A stretch of DNA of 64,000 nt. It comes from Callaeas wilsoni (Eukaryota; Chordata; Aves; Passeriformes; Callaeidae). Below the pieces are notes generated by a model, which saw nothing but the letters and a program-made list of their open reading frames with translations, did not search any database and was not told where the DNA came from. The translations under genes were made by a program, and so were the position numbers. The stretch spans positions 1-64,000 of the forward strand of contig VWPU01003247.1 in NCBI GenBank assembly GCA_013398955.1. The letters are read 5' to 3'. Positions 32,323 to 43,699 of the stretch are shown in pieces. Each line of letters opens with the position of its first letter. Positions within the stretch are counted from its first letter, which is position 1.

Positions 32323-35300
32323 GAAACACCAGAGGTGTTTCCTTGGTGCTGGACCTCCCCAGGGAAAGGTCAGATCTGGTAACAGGAGACTGAAAACCAC
32401 AATCACCATGTCTGGTGATTCCTGGACTCGGGCACAGCCACCAAATCCACCACAGGAGTCCCCTAAACCAGCCTTGTGTAGCCCTTGGCTCATGCAGAGG
32501 GGAGGGGGAGAGTCGGCGAGGCTGAATCCTGACTCCAGAGAAATCCTCCTGGGGGAAAACTGCGCCAGCACCAAGGTGCTGCCAGGAAGACCCTGTCCCT
32601 GGTGGCCTGAGACACCGTCAGCCCTTCCTGAATACTACAGCATCCCACGTGTGCCAGAGGCCACCAGGCCCTCCCTGCCAGGATGCTCCGACTCTCCGGA
32701 GGCGAGCGCAGGCAGGAGCTCAGCAGCCTCTTTCCTTTCTCCCTGCTGCCAGCACAGCTCTGAGTCACGATCTCCTCTCTGCTCCTGGAGAGCTGCAGGA
32801 TCAGGTGATGGGCAGAGGAGAGTGGATGCTGGAAAGCTCCACTGAGACTCCGGCAGCATTCCTTAGAAGGGGAATTGTCCCTTCCAGGTGCTCTGTGGTG
32901 GGTTCTCTCCCCTCCAGCTGGGTTTCTTAACTCTCTCATGACTCTGGAAGCTTTTGTCACAGGGTATTCCACAATTGCTTTTGCTGGGCTCTTCCTGGTG
33001 GCCCCCCTACCTTCCTTTTCTTCCTTTTCTGCATTTCAGCAGCGCAGAGAAGGTTGGACAGAGCAGTTCAGCTCCTGGCCGTGGATTTCATTCTCCTCAA
33101 GGAAGCAAACCTGTGTTGAGCTGCATTTTGCTGCTGTTTATGTAGGAAAATCAGACCAGATGAAGTAAACAGCATTCCCTCCTTCCCATTCCTCTGTGTG
33201 CCTGCAGACTTTTCCAAACCACCAAGCCTTTGCTCTTTCCCCATTGCACCCTGGAACTTTATCCTGACAATGAACTTTTTGAGCAAGGGACACTCGGGGA
33301 GGATCCCTGAACGCACCTCTGGACACCCCGGCACTGACACTAAAACACAGGGACACCACAGGGACATCAAGAACTCCCTCCCACCCCATTCCATGGATGA
33401 GCTCATCCTCCTGCCACCTCCTGCACGGTTCTGTGGACTGGTCCCAGAGGGGAAGAGAGCAGCACCCTCCATATCAAATCTCTGGATTGAGTCAGGAGTT
33501 ACCAGGCTCCTCCTAGATAGGGAAAAACAAGGAAAACCATCCTGGCTGGAAGACAGGACGTGCAAAGATGTGAAAGCACGAAACAAGGAGGAGTTTCTAC
33601 AGCATTGATAATCACAGACATCTCAAACACTTCCACAGTTGTTGCTTTAGCCCTGGGCAACTCTGAATATTGGCACTTCCAAGGAGCGGGATGAACTTCC
33701 AGGGGATTGCCAGTGCTCTGCTCTGGCTTTCTGGAGGAAGATGGAACAGCTCCGCAACTCTCGTTGTAGCCTTTCCATGTCTCTTCCAGCTTTCCTCCCT
33801 CGCTGATACAAAAACTGGAGTAGTCCAGACCCACCTCTCCCACCCATCCATATCAGAAACCCCCGTGAAGCAGGAAACGCTTTACTGGAATCAGAATTCA
33901 AAAGAGGAAAGTCAGGATCTTTCCTATTAAAAAAAAATTAAAAAAAAATAAAAGCACAGAACAAAGACCCTCATGATCTGAGTCTTTGGAAATCACATCC
34001 TTACAGGGTGATTTCAGCTTCCAGGCTAAGAGCTGGCACCCCGACCTGGTCAGTGGCTTTGGGGACCCTTTCTGAAATAAACTCCTGCGCAGAAATGAAG
34101 AGCCAGGAATCTCCTCACATTATGTGCCGTGGTTTTGTGCCATGGAATGGCAAATGATCCAACGGGGCAAGAATATTGTGGGAATCATGACCCCTACGAT
34201 CCTGGACGTGCTCTCCAGCAAGGTCTGTGCTCAAGAAGCTCCAGCTCTCTGTGGCTTTTTGAGGATGACCCATAATTTCCCTGTCTGGCTCCCCGCCCAT
34301 AACCAATAAAACCCCACACGCTGTGCCTGATCCCGGTGTTTTCCATCAAAGAGGGCTGGATGCAGACTTTGCAAAGGGCCGGCCTGCCTGCCATGTGCTT
34401 TGGTGCCTCAGGCAGTTGCCTGCAGACTCCAGCTGTTTTTATTACCTAAGTGGGTTTGATTGCTCCTTCATTTGTGCCTGAATGAGAGCCCTTGGCACCC
34501 TCGTGGGCTTTAATGGGGTCTGTGTGTTCTCGCTCCCAATTAAACCCACGGGCAGCGATTAACAGCTTCCAGCAACTCCAGCACGGAGCAGAGGGGACGC
34601 GGCTTTCCAGGGCTCCGGGAGAGGATCCTGGAAAGGGGACACGACTTTGTGCATCCCAAGTAGACAGCTGGGCCGGCTGGAAATGGCTCTGTCCCCAGGT
34701 GACCACTGCCACTTTCTTCTCATCAGGGGAGGTTCAGCTCCGCCGTCCCAGCCTCGCACAGACACATTTTCCAGCAGTGGGGGACAATGCTGCCGGGTGG
34801 CCAGGGTGGGTGTCACCCCAAAGTGGGGGTAGAGACATTAAGGACAGCTTCCCACCTGCCCTGGCTGTCAGGGCTGCTCCTGGAAAACGTCATGTGAGGT
34901 GATGCAGAGATCAGGACATCAGGGCGTGGACAGCCCTGCCCCACTTCGTCCTTCCCTCCCCTCCGTTTTCCTTGTGCTCCTGCCTAGGGCCTGAGCAGAT
35001 GGAATTAGCCAAAAAGGATGAATTTCTGGTGCACTTGGAATTTTCAGCCCCAAGTTCTGACTCCAGGAGCCATCCCAGCCCCTGGCAGCTGCTTTGCTGG
35101 GATCATCCCGGCTGTCCCAGGGCCGTGGCTCCGATGAGCACATCACATCCAACACGACCCACAGCCATCTGTGGGAACCCCGGGGAGGAGCCATCCATCA
35201 AATTTAAGATGTTGGGGGATTAAATGCTTCGATCTCATTGGAACTGGCGTTTTCTGATGAAAATTGGTTCTGTCAGGAAATGTGTAAGTGGCTCTACCTG

Positions 35301-35587
35301 CCAGAGGTCCATGCACTGGGACCGGGGCTGGTTGGAGTTGGCTGATGGAGTGCAGGAATGGAATGGAAAATCAAGGCCCAGGAGCTTTTTAACTCAATTA
35401 AAGCCTGGCTCGCTCCTGAGACAGGCCCGTGGCATCGGGAAGAACATTACTCCCACACTGAATTAAACTTGATGTGAGGTCAAGAACAGGACCTCGACGG
35501 GCTGAAGTGACACCTCAGGTGGCAGCTGGTGGCATTACAGAAGACTCAACAGAGGCCAAATTCCTCGTTGGAATTAGGAATAGACAT
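32323..35587. other. Long non-coding interval
   Basis: About 3.3 kb without a recognised gene. It holds an A-rich run at 33929-33955. AATAAA (34304-34309) with a TG-rich sequence before it might be an old LTR end, but no other LTR signal supports this. Confidence 0.4.
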
Positions 35588-35738
35588 CACAGAACCCTGG
35601 AATCATTTAGGTGGGAAAAATCCTCTCAGATGCTTGAGACCAACCACTCCCCAGCAAGGCCACCACTGACCCACGTCCCCAGCCGCGACATCCACACGGC
35701 GCCTGAGCCCCTCCAGGCATGGTGCCAAGGCGTGGTTT
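35588..35738 (-). mobile_element. CR1 fragment, 'gagaccaac' subfamily
   Basis: CACAGAACCCTGGAATCATT, TAGGTGGGAAAAATCC, AAGGCCACCACTGACCCACG and CCGCGACATCCACACGGC in CR1 order, degraded. Confidence 0.82.
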
Positions 35739-35869
35739 GAAATACCACGCTTTCAAAATTCCTGTTTCTGGAGAAAAATGCAGGAACAGCTCCTGATGAG
35801 GATGAGATCCCTTCCCAGCCAGCAGAGCAGGGCGCTTAATGCAGGTCTCGCACTTGAGGTGTAAGAGAA

Positions 35870-36000
35870 AGACAATCCGTGCTGGCCAACAGATCCAGCT
35901 TGTAAAAATCCTTATTAAAACCCCGCTGAGCCTAATCGGGAAAGATGGCTTTTAATTAAAAAGTGCAACCGTTCAGCCAACTTTTATAGGAGATTGTTGC
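35870..36000. promoter_or_regulatory. Candidate upstream regulatory island with a TTAA palindrome
   Basis: AT-rich block about 5 kb upstream of the POU4 start with the 12-bp palindrome TTTTAATTAAAA at 35950-35961 and the sequence CCTTATTAAAACCCC. Homeodomain-type sites (TAATTA) are present. Regulatory role is inferred from composition and position only. Confidence 0.3.
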
Positions 36001-36279
36001 GACCCCAGGAGATGCCAACCAGCAATAGACTCAACTCCTTCCGGAGGGAGGGATCCTTCCCATCCTTTGTTAGCTGGAACATCTCTGCCGGTTTTAAATG
36101 GGCAACTTCACAGGTTTCCTGAATGTGGTTTCTTCCATTAGGAAATGGGAATCTTCTAACAGCTCACCCAGGCAGCAAAATTCCTGCACTCCATCTCCTG
36201 CATTAGGAACCCGGAGTTTGCGCGGCTCCGCTCCGCGGAGCGGGAGAGAGAGCGGGAGAAAAGAAAATCCAGATGGGGC

Positions 36280-36475
36280 AAAGTGTAGCTCGACTTTTTA
36301 ATACTAAATTATTTACAGTAAGTAAAATCGTGTGTGTCAATTGTGAAAAGAGTCCAATTTGTTTGATTTACATTGCAGGGGGGTGCCCTGGGGTAGGGGG
36401 TGTTTAACTATCTCCTCTAATGTAATTGCCTATGGCAGCCCAGTAAATATTTGATGGGCTGCCTGAGCGAGGGAA
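36280..36475. promoter_or_regulatory. Candidate upstream regulatory island with a hairpin
   Basis: AT-rich block about 5.5 kb upstream of the POU4 start (TTTTTAATACTAAATTATTT, CTAATGTAATTGCC). It contains an inverted repeat GGCAGCCCA (36434-36442) and TGGGCTGCC (36455-36463) around a 12-base AT-rich loop. No protein or known RNA recognised. Confidence 0.3.
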
Positions 36476-36962
36476 GGAACTGGGGCTGATGCTCCCACAG
36501 CCCTCGCAGGGTATCAAATGCAGCTGCAGCCAGGCACTACCTGAGCCCTTCCCATTGTGTAACTGGGGCTGGCTTTATCCACTTGCAGGGTGGGAATGTG
36601 TACTTTCTGCTGGGAAACAGGTTTGTCCCCTGTGCCATGAATTTGTTTTATATAAGAAGCCCAAATTTCTCTGTCTGTGTCTCAAAGGGAGTGTTTTCCT
36701 TAGCTTTACAGCAGGAAAGGCAACTTTTGCTCTTGTCAAGGGTGTTTCCATGGCTTGGAAGTCCTGGATCCTGGCCCCAGCTCACAGGGATTGTCCCACA
36801 GTCACAGGAGGGTCAGACCTTGGCTGAGGATGGTGAGGGCGATAGGGATGCACAGGATTGGGAAGGACACTGAGGGGCTGCAGCCGCAGAGGTGTATGCA
36901 AAACTTCGTAGTCCCAGCTCATGCAGCCTCTCACAGCTTTTCCATTTTTAGTGTTTCAAGTA
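36476..36962. other. Non-coding interval, nothing recognised
   Basis: No recognisable exon or repeat before the next CR1 element. Confidence 0.4.
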
Positions 36963-37197
36963 GCACCAGGGGAGGTTCAGGTTGGACATCAGGAGGAATT
37001 TCTTCATGGAAAGGGCAGTCAGGCATTGACAGGGGCTGCACAGGGAAGTGGTGTAGTCTCATCCCTGAAGGTGTCCAAGGAGGGCCTGGACATGGCACTC
37101 AGAACTCTGGGCTGGGGACAAGGTGGGGATCAGGCACAGCTTGGACTTGATGACCCTGGAGGGCTTTTCCAACCTCAATGATTCTAGGATTCTGTGC
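36963..37197 (+). mobile_element. CR1 LINE 3' fragment, 'ggttggacat' subfamily
   Basis: GGGGAGGTTCAGGTTGGACA, GAATTTCTTCATGGAAAGGG, GTGTCCAAGGAGGGCCTGGA, GACTTGATGACCCTGGAGGG and the tail ATTCTAGGATTCTGTG in order. Nearly the full 3' untranslated part is present. Confidence 0.94.
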
Positions 37198-37854
37198 CAA
37201 GATGGGCACACTCAGTGCCCTGGGAATGGCTCCTGTGACCTGGGGACAAGGTTCTGCTGCTCAGACAAGGCTGAGACTGAGTCCCTGCTCCTCTTGGGCA
37301 GCCCTGCCAGTCCATAGGAATTCCTGGAGGGTAGGAAATGTCACATCACCCACCTGGGACGGTAAATATTTAACAAGGGGAACACCCCCTGCCTTTCTCC
37401 CTGCCCTCCTCATCCATATTCGGTTCCTGCAGCTCTTCCAGCCCTGCAGGAAGTACAGAGACCCCTGGGAAGAGGGAATTCACGAGATGGCACAGGAAGA
37501 GCTTGGGAGAAGGGAAGAGCATTCAGGACTGAAGGGTATTTGGTGCAGAGGTGGAAAATGGGGCACAGCCTCTGTCTCCACTGCTTGACTCATCCTGGGA
37601 TTTGGGATACACCCCAAGAGCACCCCCAGTTTGCTGTGGCAGGGCACCTGCTGGTTCTGGGGTGTACTGGTGGTGTAAGATGGTGCCAAGAGAGTTGTGG
37701 CACCTGGAATGTCCACTCTCAGATGTCTGTGGAGTAGGGAATGGGGCAAGGTGGGGCTATGCTTCCCTCTGGAAGAGGATGTCCAAGCCGTGTCCCAGGA
37801 GCAGCTGTGGCTGCAGGTCCTCTGCTCTTTGAAGGGGTTTGGAGTTCCCGAACT
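37198..37854. other. Non-coding interval, nothing recognised
   Basis: Open frames of up to 136 codons on the plus strand lack any recognisable domain. Confidence 0.4.
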
Positions 37855-37917
37855 GGGGACTGGAAGTCAATGATCTATGAGGTCCCTTCCAAACCAAATC
37901 ATCCATGGATTCTGTGA
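37855..37917 (+). mobile_element. Short CR1 3' end
   Basis: GGAAGTCAATGATCTATGAG, GTCCCTTCCAAACCAAATC and GGATTCTGTGATT: the last about 60 bases of a plus-strand CR1. Confidence 0.75.
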
Positions 37918-38050
37918 TTTGGAAGGGATACATGGAAGCCTCCAGCCCAATTCCCTGTTTGGAGCAGGGCCAGTCAGAGCAGGTTTCTACAGTGGAGTTT
38001 GAACCTCTCCAAGGATGGAGACACCAAAGTCTCCCTGGGCTCCCAGAGAG
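37918..38050 (-). mobile_element. CR1 fragment joined tail-to-tail with the preceding one
   Basis: TTTGGAAGGGATACATGGA, GCCTCCAGCCCAATTCCCTG, GAGCAGGGCCAGTCAGAGCA and CTCCAAGGATGGAGACACCA match a CR1 subfamily read in reverse. It meets the plus-strand copy at their 3' ends. Confidence 0.75.
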
Positions 38051-38974
38051 TGAGCAGGAAGAGGCCATCTAAGATCTTCATCTACAAAGGCCACCAAAAG
38101 TTGGATGGGGATGCTGCATCCACCTGGCTTAGCACAGAAACACCTGGGGGCAGTGGATGGAAGGAACTGGGCTTGGATGGTCCCAGCAGTCGGGCAGAGA
38201 GGGATAGGTGGGACCCACATCAAGCTCCACAGAGGTCCCCATGAACTCACTGGGGTTTCTCCAAGGGTCTCTTGGGACGATAGCTGGGGTTGGGAGGCAG
38301 GACCAGTCAGGATGGAATGGAGGAGGGATGGAGGTGTGGAGCAGGATGAGAGGCCTGCTGGGATCCTGGGATGCAGAGGGAGATTTTACATGGAAATCCA
38401 AGTGGAGGTCCCCGTTGCCCTGGGGGTCCCAGCCTGCTCCTGCCAGGAGCCTCTCTGAGGTTCTCCATGCTTTGCTTGCTCCAGCTCTTACAGAAACCTG
38501 CTCTATTAATATCCCAGCTCTTCCTCTCGGCCCATTACTCTCCTGATGGCCCAAATTTCCAGTTAGCTCCTCTCCAAATTTAAATGATCGCTTCCCCCTG
38601 TCTTCTCCACCCCCACCTTTCCGAGACATGACGTCGCTGATGACCCACATTCTCCTGCCTCTGAAGTGCCTGGCGCCGGGGCCATTAGATCCCTCTGCTG
38701 GGCTGGGACTGGCTGACAGCCAGTCCCGACCTCACAAGTAACCACGGCCATTCACTGGGAGAGGCAAGCTCCAGCCTTGCCAACAGCGTTGGAGAACGGG
38801 AGAGGAAGGAAGGATGGAGCTGGATGAAGCCTCCTCCTACCCAGAGGGTGTTACCAGGGAAGGGAGGAAGGGGAGCTGCCAAGTAATGAACAGCTGTGAG
38901 GGAGGGAAGCAACCTTGGGAAGTGTCTTCCCTTTCCTACCCCCTCTGAGGGTCTGCCAGGAGCTGGCAGATGGG
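38051..38974. other. Non-coding interval, nothing recognised
   Basis: No gene recognised. A CT-rich stretch lies near 38585-38620, and the next minisatellite begins near 38975. Confidence 0.4.
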
Positions 38975-39875
38975 ATCCCATGGACTGCTGGTGGAATTGG
39001 GACACCATGGACTGCTGGGGGGCTGGGGCGCCCTGGACTGCTGGTGGGACTGGGACACCAGGGACTGCTGTGGGATTGGAACACTATGGACTGCTGTGGG
39101 ACTGGAACACCATGGACTGCTGGTGGGACTGGGACACCATGGACCGCTGGTGGGACTGAGACACCATGGACTGCTGTGGGATTGGAACACCATGGACTGC
39201 TGTGGGACTGGGACACCATGGACTGCTGTGGGATTGGGACACCATGGACTGCTGTGGGACTGGGACACCATGGACTGCTGTGGGACTGGGACACCATGGA
39301 CTTCTGTGAGATTGGGATCCCATGGACTGCTGGTGGGGTTAGGACACCATGGACTGCTGGGGGATTGGAACACTATGGACTGCTGGGGGAGTGGGACACC
39401 ATGGGCTGCTGTGGGACTGGGACACCAGGGACGTCTGTGGGACTGGGACACCATGGACTGCTGGGGGATTGGAACACTATGGACTGCTGTGGGACTGGGA
39501 CATCATGGACTGCTGGTGGGATCAAGATCCCATGGACTGCTGGTGGGTTTAGGACACCATGGACTGCTGGTGGAACTGGGACACCATGGACTGCTGTGGG
39601 ACTGGGACATCATGGACTGCTGGTGGGATTAGGACACCATGGACTGCTGGTGGGACTGAGGCCACCTTGGACTGCTGTGGGACTGGGACACCTTGGACTG
39701 CTCTGGGATTGGGATACCATGGACTGGTGGTGGAACTGGGACACCATGGACTTCTGGTGAGATTGAGATCCCATGGACTGCTGGTGGGATTAGGACACCA
39801 TGGACTGCTGGTAGGACTGAGGCCACCTTGGACTGTTGGTGGGATGGGGATACCATGGACTGGTGGGGGGATTGC
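38975..39875. repeat. 26/27-bp minisatellite, about 34 copies
   Basis: About 900 bp of tandem units containing GACACCATGGACTGCTG and TGTGGGACTGG or GGTGGGACTGG. Unit length is 26 bp, or 27 where TGCTGGTGG replaces TGCTGTGG. Most units carry CACCATGGAC, which contains the palindrome CCATGG. Frames are open on both strands (up to 281 codons) because the unit has no stop. Not a gene. Confidence 0.95.
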
Positions 39876-42800
39876 TCTTCCTCTGACCCATCTTGCAGCC
39901 CCTGTGAGTCCCAAAGCACTGCAGACCCTTGGTGGGACCAGCACTGTGACACGTGTCACTGTGTGCGTGCCCATCTCAAAGCCTGCAGAGCCCTGAACTG
40001 CTGCTTTGAGCAGTTGCTCTTGTTCCTGGAGGCCCCAAAGCTCCATATCAAAAGCCAGTGAGTTTCTGCCCAGAGGAAAATTCTTTCAGTTCTGGTTTTC
40101 ATTCAGTGAAGAACCTCAGTCCACGTCTGAGTCAGTGCAGAGGCCAAAATTCCATCCATTGATGGAAGAGAAATCCATAAGCAGCTGGAAAGAGACCTTC
40201 CAAGCACGGGTAGGGAACAGGACAGTGTCCCCTGCGCTGCTCACGACTCTGGCCAAGGCATCCCTTTTTTAAAGCCTTCCTGAGAGTCACCTCTGACTCT
40301 TACTCTCCTTGAGTCCCAGGCTCGGGAAGAGACTTCAGTCCCACTTGGGGCTGATCGGCTCGAGACTGGATTGGTACGGAATGAGAGAGGGACAGGAAGG
40401 GAAGAGAGGTCCCTTGCTTTCCTCCAGCCCTGGTCATCACCATCATCTCCACTTCGTGGCCCTGTCCTGCATCTTTTCAGCTCTCCAGCCCCCTGCTAAT
40501 CCCAGCTCTGATGAGTCCACCCAGGTCCTCCTCGAAGAGACATCCCCAGGCAGCTCCCAGCATCCCAAACGCCTCCTGCCGCCAGCCCAGCCCATCCCAA
40601 CCAACTCCCACCACTGACCTGGGCAAAGGAAAGGCCCAGGAAGGCAGGAAAGGCATCCCAAAGAGCAGCTGTGGCATCAGCTTCTCCCAGACGAGTCATA
40701 TTGGACTGAGAGATGAGTTTTTGGCTGGATGATCCAAAATCTCACTGCCACAGCACCTCCAGGACACCTGGTTCCACCATCCCGAGCCCTTTCCAAAGGG
40801 ATCCAGCAGCTCCAGGGGAAACACAGGCAAAGGATCTCCTCATCCAAAGGAGGGTTCCTCCAGATCCTCACCTTGACTCATTCAGCAAAGAGAGTTCCCT
40901 GGGAATGAATGCAGGGAGGGTTTCCAGCAAGAGCAAGAAGGTGAAAGAAAGAACAAGAAAGAAATGCTAAGAAAATAAAAAGAAAGGAAGAACAGGAAGA
41001 AAATGAGGAGAGAAAGAGAGGAAAAATAAGGAAGGAAAGAGAGAGTCTTGGTTTTCTGAGTAAGAAGCAAAATTATCTTGATTTCCATTTGAATAATTCA
41101 TGTTTGCCACGGGCCATGTATTCCTGAGCTTGGGTGTCAAGTGTTTATTGAATATATCTCTTGACAGGGCACTTGTGTGATATTCAGCCATTGCCAGAGT
41201 GTGAAAAAAACACACACAACAAATGGGGAAAGAGGGGGAAAAAAGGAAACGCTGGAATGACGGCTTCCTCCGCCTCAGTTTGAGAATAATTGGCCCAAAT
41301 GAAGCCCCTTTCCTTGCCATAAAGTCCCCCCTACCCCCTCCCTCCATGGGGATCCGGCTGGAGCCCAGCACAGGTGGCTGGGATATTGTCCCTACACCCA
41401 GAGAGAGAAGCTCTGGGATCATCCTTGAGGATGAGCCCAGCAGGTGCTGGAGGCACTGGAGCCTTTGTCACCTCCTCAGCTTTTGCCAGAACATGGAGAT
41501 GTGATCCTGAAGACTTAGAGGGCTCTTATCCCAAATGTTTCCACCTTTGAGTGGATCCCAGTTATGGTGTGGGCCAGGGGACTCAGGATTGGTTCCTGGA
41601 TGTCATGGACCACTCACCTCCAGCTCATATCCGGAGGGCCGTGGCTCTACCAGCCAGCGGGAAAAGCTGGAAGGAGGACATCTCCTCTTCCTGGGTAAGC
41701 CCGACGTGGGCAGGGAGATGGGGCCATTCCCAGTGGTGTCCCTGGGATCAGAAGGAATGGGGAGTCCCTCCATCATTGACCACATACCCAGCGCAGGATA
41801 GAGAGAGGCACTGGAGGCAAATCTGGTTCCAGGGCAGTGAGTGGGGAAAAATCTGCCTCTGTCCTGGACAGTCCAATTCCCATTCTTTGGGGGATTCAGG
41901 AGAAAACTCCCACCCTCCTACCCCAGCTCTCACACAGGCCTCACTCTTCATGTGACTCTTGAAGGCAGGGATGGAAGGGACTTCAGCTGGCCACGTCCAT
42001 CCCAAACACGTCCTCAGGGCAGGAACATCTCTGAAAGATGGCTCAGAAACACCTGGCGGCTGAATGGTTCTAACCCCAGGAAATTGGGATTGAAGTGGGA
42101 GCAGGGACCTGCTGTGCCACCCTGGGCAGGGCCTGTCACTCCCTGTGGGACACACGAGCACTCAGTGCCTCCCCATTTGCTCGTTCAGCACAGCCAGGAG
42201 GTGAGGGGGAGTCAGTGCCCAGCAGATCCCCCCGAGGTGGGATGTGGTCACATGCAGAGCTGGTCACGGCGGTGTTTCACCTTGCGGAGGATCTGGCTTC
42301 AGAATCCAGATGTGTCCAGGTGTCTGGGCAGTGTGAGGGCTCCCCGTGGTGCACCGAGGTGCAGTCCCAGCCCCACCCGCATCCTGCTGCTCCCTGCCCC
42401 GCTCAGCCCTCGGCAGTGACCGGAGCTGCAGCGGCAGGACCGCCCTTGAAGGGACACATCTCCCTCTGCAGAGCAGTGTCCCCCCAGCTCCTGCACCCCA
42501 CAGGGGCCCAGGGATCCCCAGGAGGGAGTGGGAAACAGTTTGGGGGGAACACAGACAGTTCTGAGGGTCTGCAGCAGCTCGAGTTCACTTGCAAAATGTC
42601 TTCTGATGGGAAACAGGGAACCCTCTCCCGGCTGGCTGCCGGCAGGGGCCCATCAAACCAAAACCCATACCTGGGACCCCAAATCTCACAGCTGAGCTGG
42701 CACCTGGCAGGAGGAGGGGGCAGAGCAGCCGGGCTGGCAGGCGAGAGGGCCAACACCATCACAGGGAGCCGAGGGCAAGGAGAAGGGAGCGATGCCGGCA

Positions 42801-43194
42801 TGGCCAGCAGAACCCGGGATCCCCCTGAGCGGCACCCAGCCAGCAGCGAGAGCCCGCAGCTCGGCCCTCCCTCGGAGCAGTCATTTGGAGACCGCCGGGG
42901 CAGGGGGGAGCAGCCAGACAGGGAGACGGGGCCGGTCCCCGCCCGCTGCCCCCAGCACCCAGTTCCCAGCTGGTGCAGCAGCAGGGAGCCCTGCCTGGCC
43001 ATATGCTCTGCGTGCTGCTTCAATTACCCCGCGCAGGAGCCGCGGCTTGCTCAGCTCCTGGGAGCGGCGCGAGGGGCCCGCGGGGGGAGAGGGGCCACGC
43101 CGGGGCTGCCAAAAACCCGAGCAGGGTGGAAGGGTTTCAATCAGAGCAACTTCGCTCCGTGAGGGACGCCCGCACACACCCGCACACGGCTTTG
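39876..43194. other. Non-coding interval with a purine tract and a long open frame
   Basis: A GAAA/GGAA-rich tract spans about 40925-41048. A 355-codon open frame (42095-43162, plus) crosses a GC-rich block but has no recognisable domain and a composition (S, G, P, R, A) expected from the DNA. No mobile element recognised. Confidence 0.45.
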
Positions 43195-43572
43195 TGTCCA
43201 GGAGCATCCCTCCTGTCCAAGAGTATCCCTCGTGTCCAAGAGTATCCCTCGTGTCCAGGAGCATCCCTCGTGTCCAGGAGCATCCCTCGTGTCCAAGAGT
43301 ATCCCTCATGTCCAGGAGCGTCCCTCGTGTCCAAGGGTATCCCTCATGTCCAGGAGTGTCCCTCGTGTCCAAGGGTATCCCTCATGTCCAGGAGTGTCCC
43401 TCGTGTCCAGGAGCATCCCTCGTGTCCAGGAGCATCCCTCATGTCCAGGAGCGTCCCTCGTGTCCAAGAGTATCCCTCGTGTCCAGGAGCATCCCTCGTG
43501 TCCAGGAGCATCCCTCGTGTCCAAGAGTATCCCTCGTGTCCAGGCGCATCCCTCGTGTCCAGGAGCATCCGT
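43195..43572. repeat. 19-bp minisatellite, about 20 copies
   Basis: Units alternate between GTGTCCAGGAGCATCCCTC and GTGTCCAAGAGTATCCCTC. Several frames on both strands are open for the whole array, giving false proteins such as SCPRVSLVSRSIPRVQEHP. No gene. Confidence 0.95.
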
Positions 43573-43699
43573 GGTTTAACAACCCCATCAAGGCTGGGAG
43601 CTCCTCTGAACCTTCTGGGGGTGGGTCTGGCTCCTAAACCCCCAAGGCAGGACTCAGAACCCAGATCCTGGCATTAGGGATCCTTTCCTAGCCCTAAGG

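Noticed and set aside
34090..34345. Possible third LTR around AATAAA at 34304
   Set aside because: No TATA box, TG...CA ends or target duplication could be identified.
38915..39760. 281-codon plus frame rich in W, D and G
   Set aside because: It is the 26/27-bp minisatellite read through; comparable frames exist in other phases and on the minus strand.
42095..43162. Calling the 355-codon frame a gene
   Set aside because: No domain, no codon-pattern evidence and no splice context; listed only as something to test.
43195..43572. Regular repeats resembling a CRISPR array
   Set aside because: Units are directly adjacent with no unique spacers, and the DNA is from a vertebrate.
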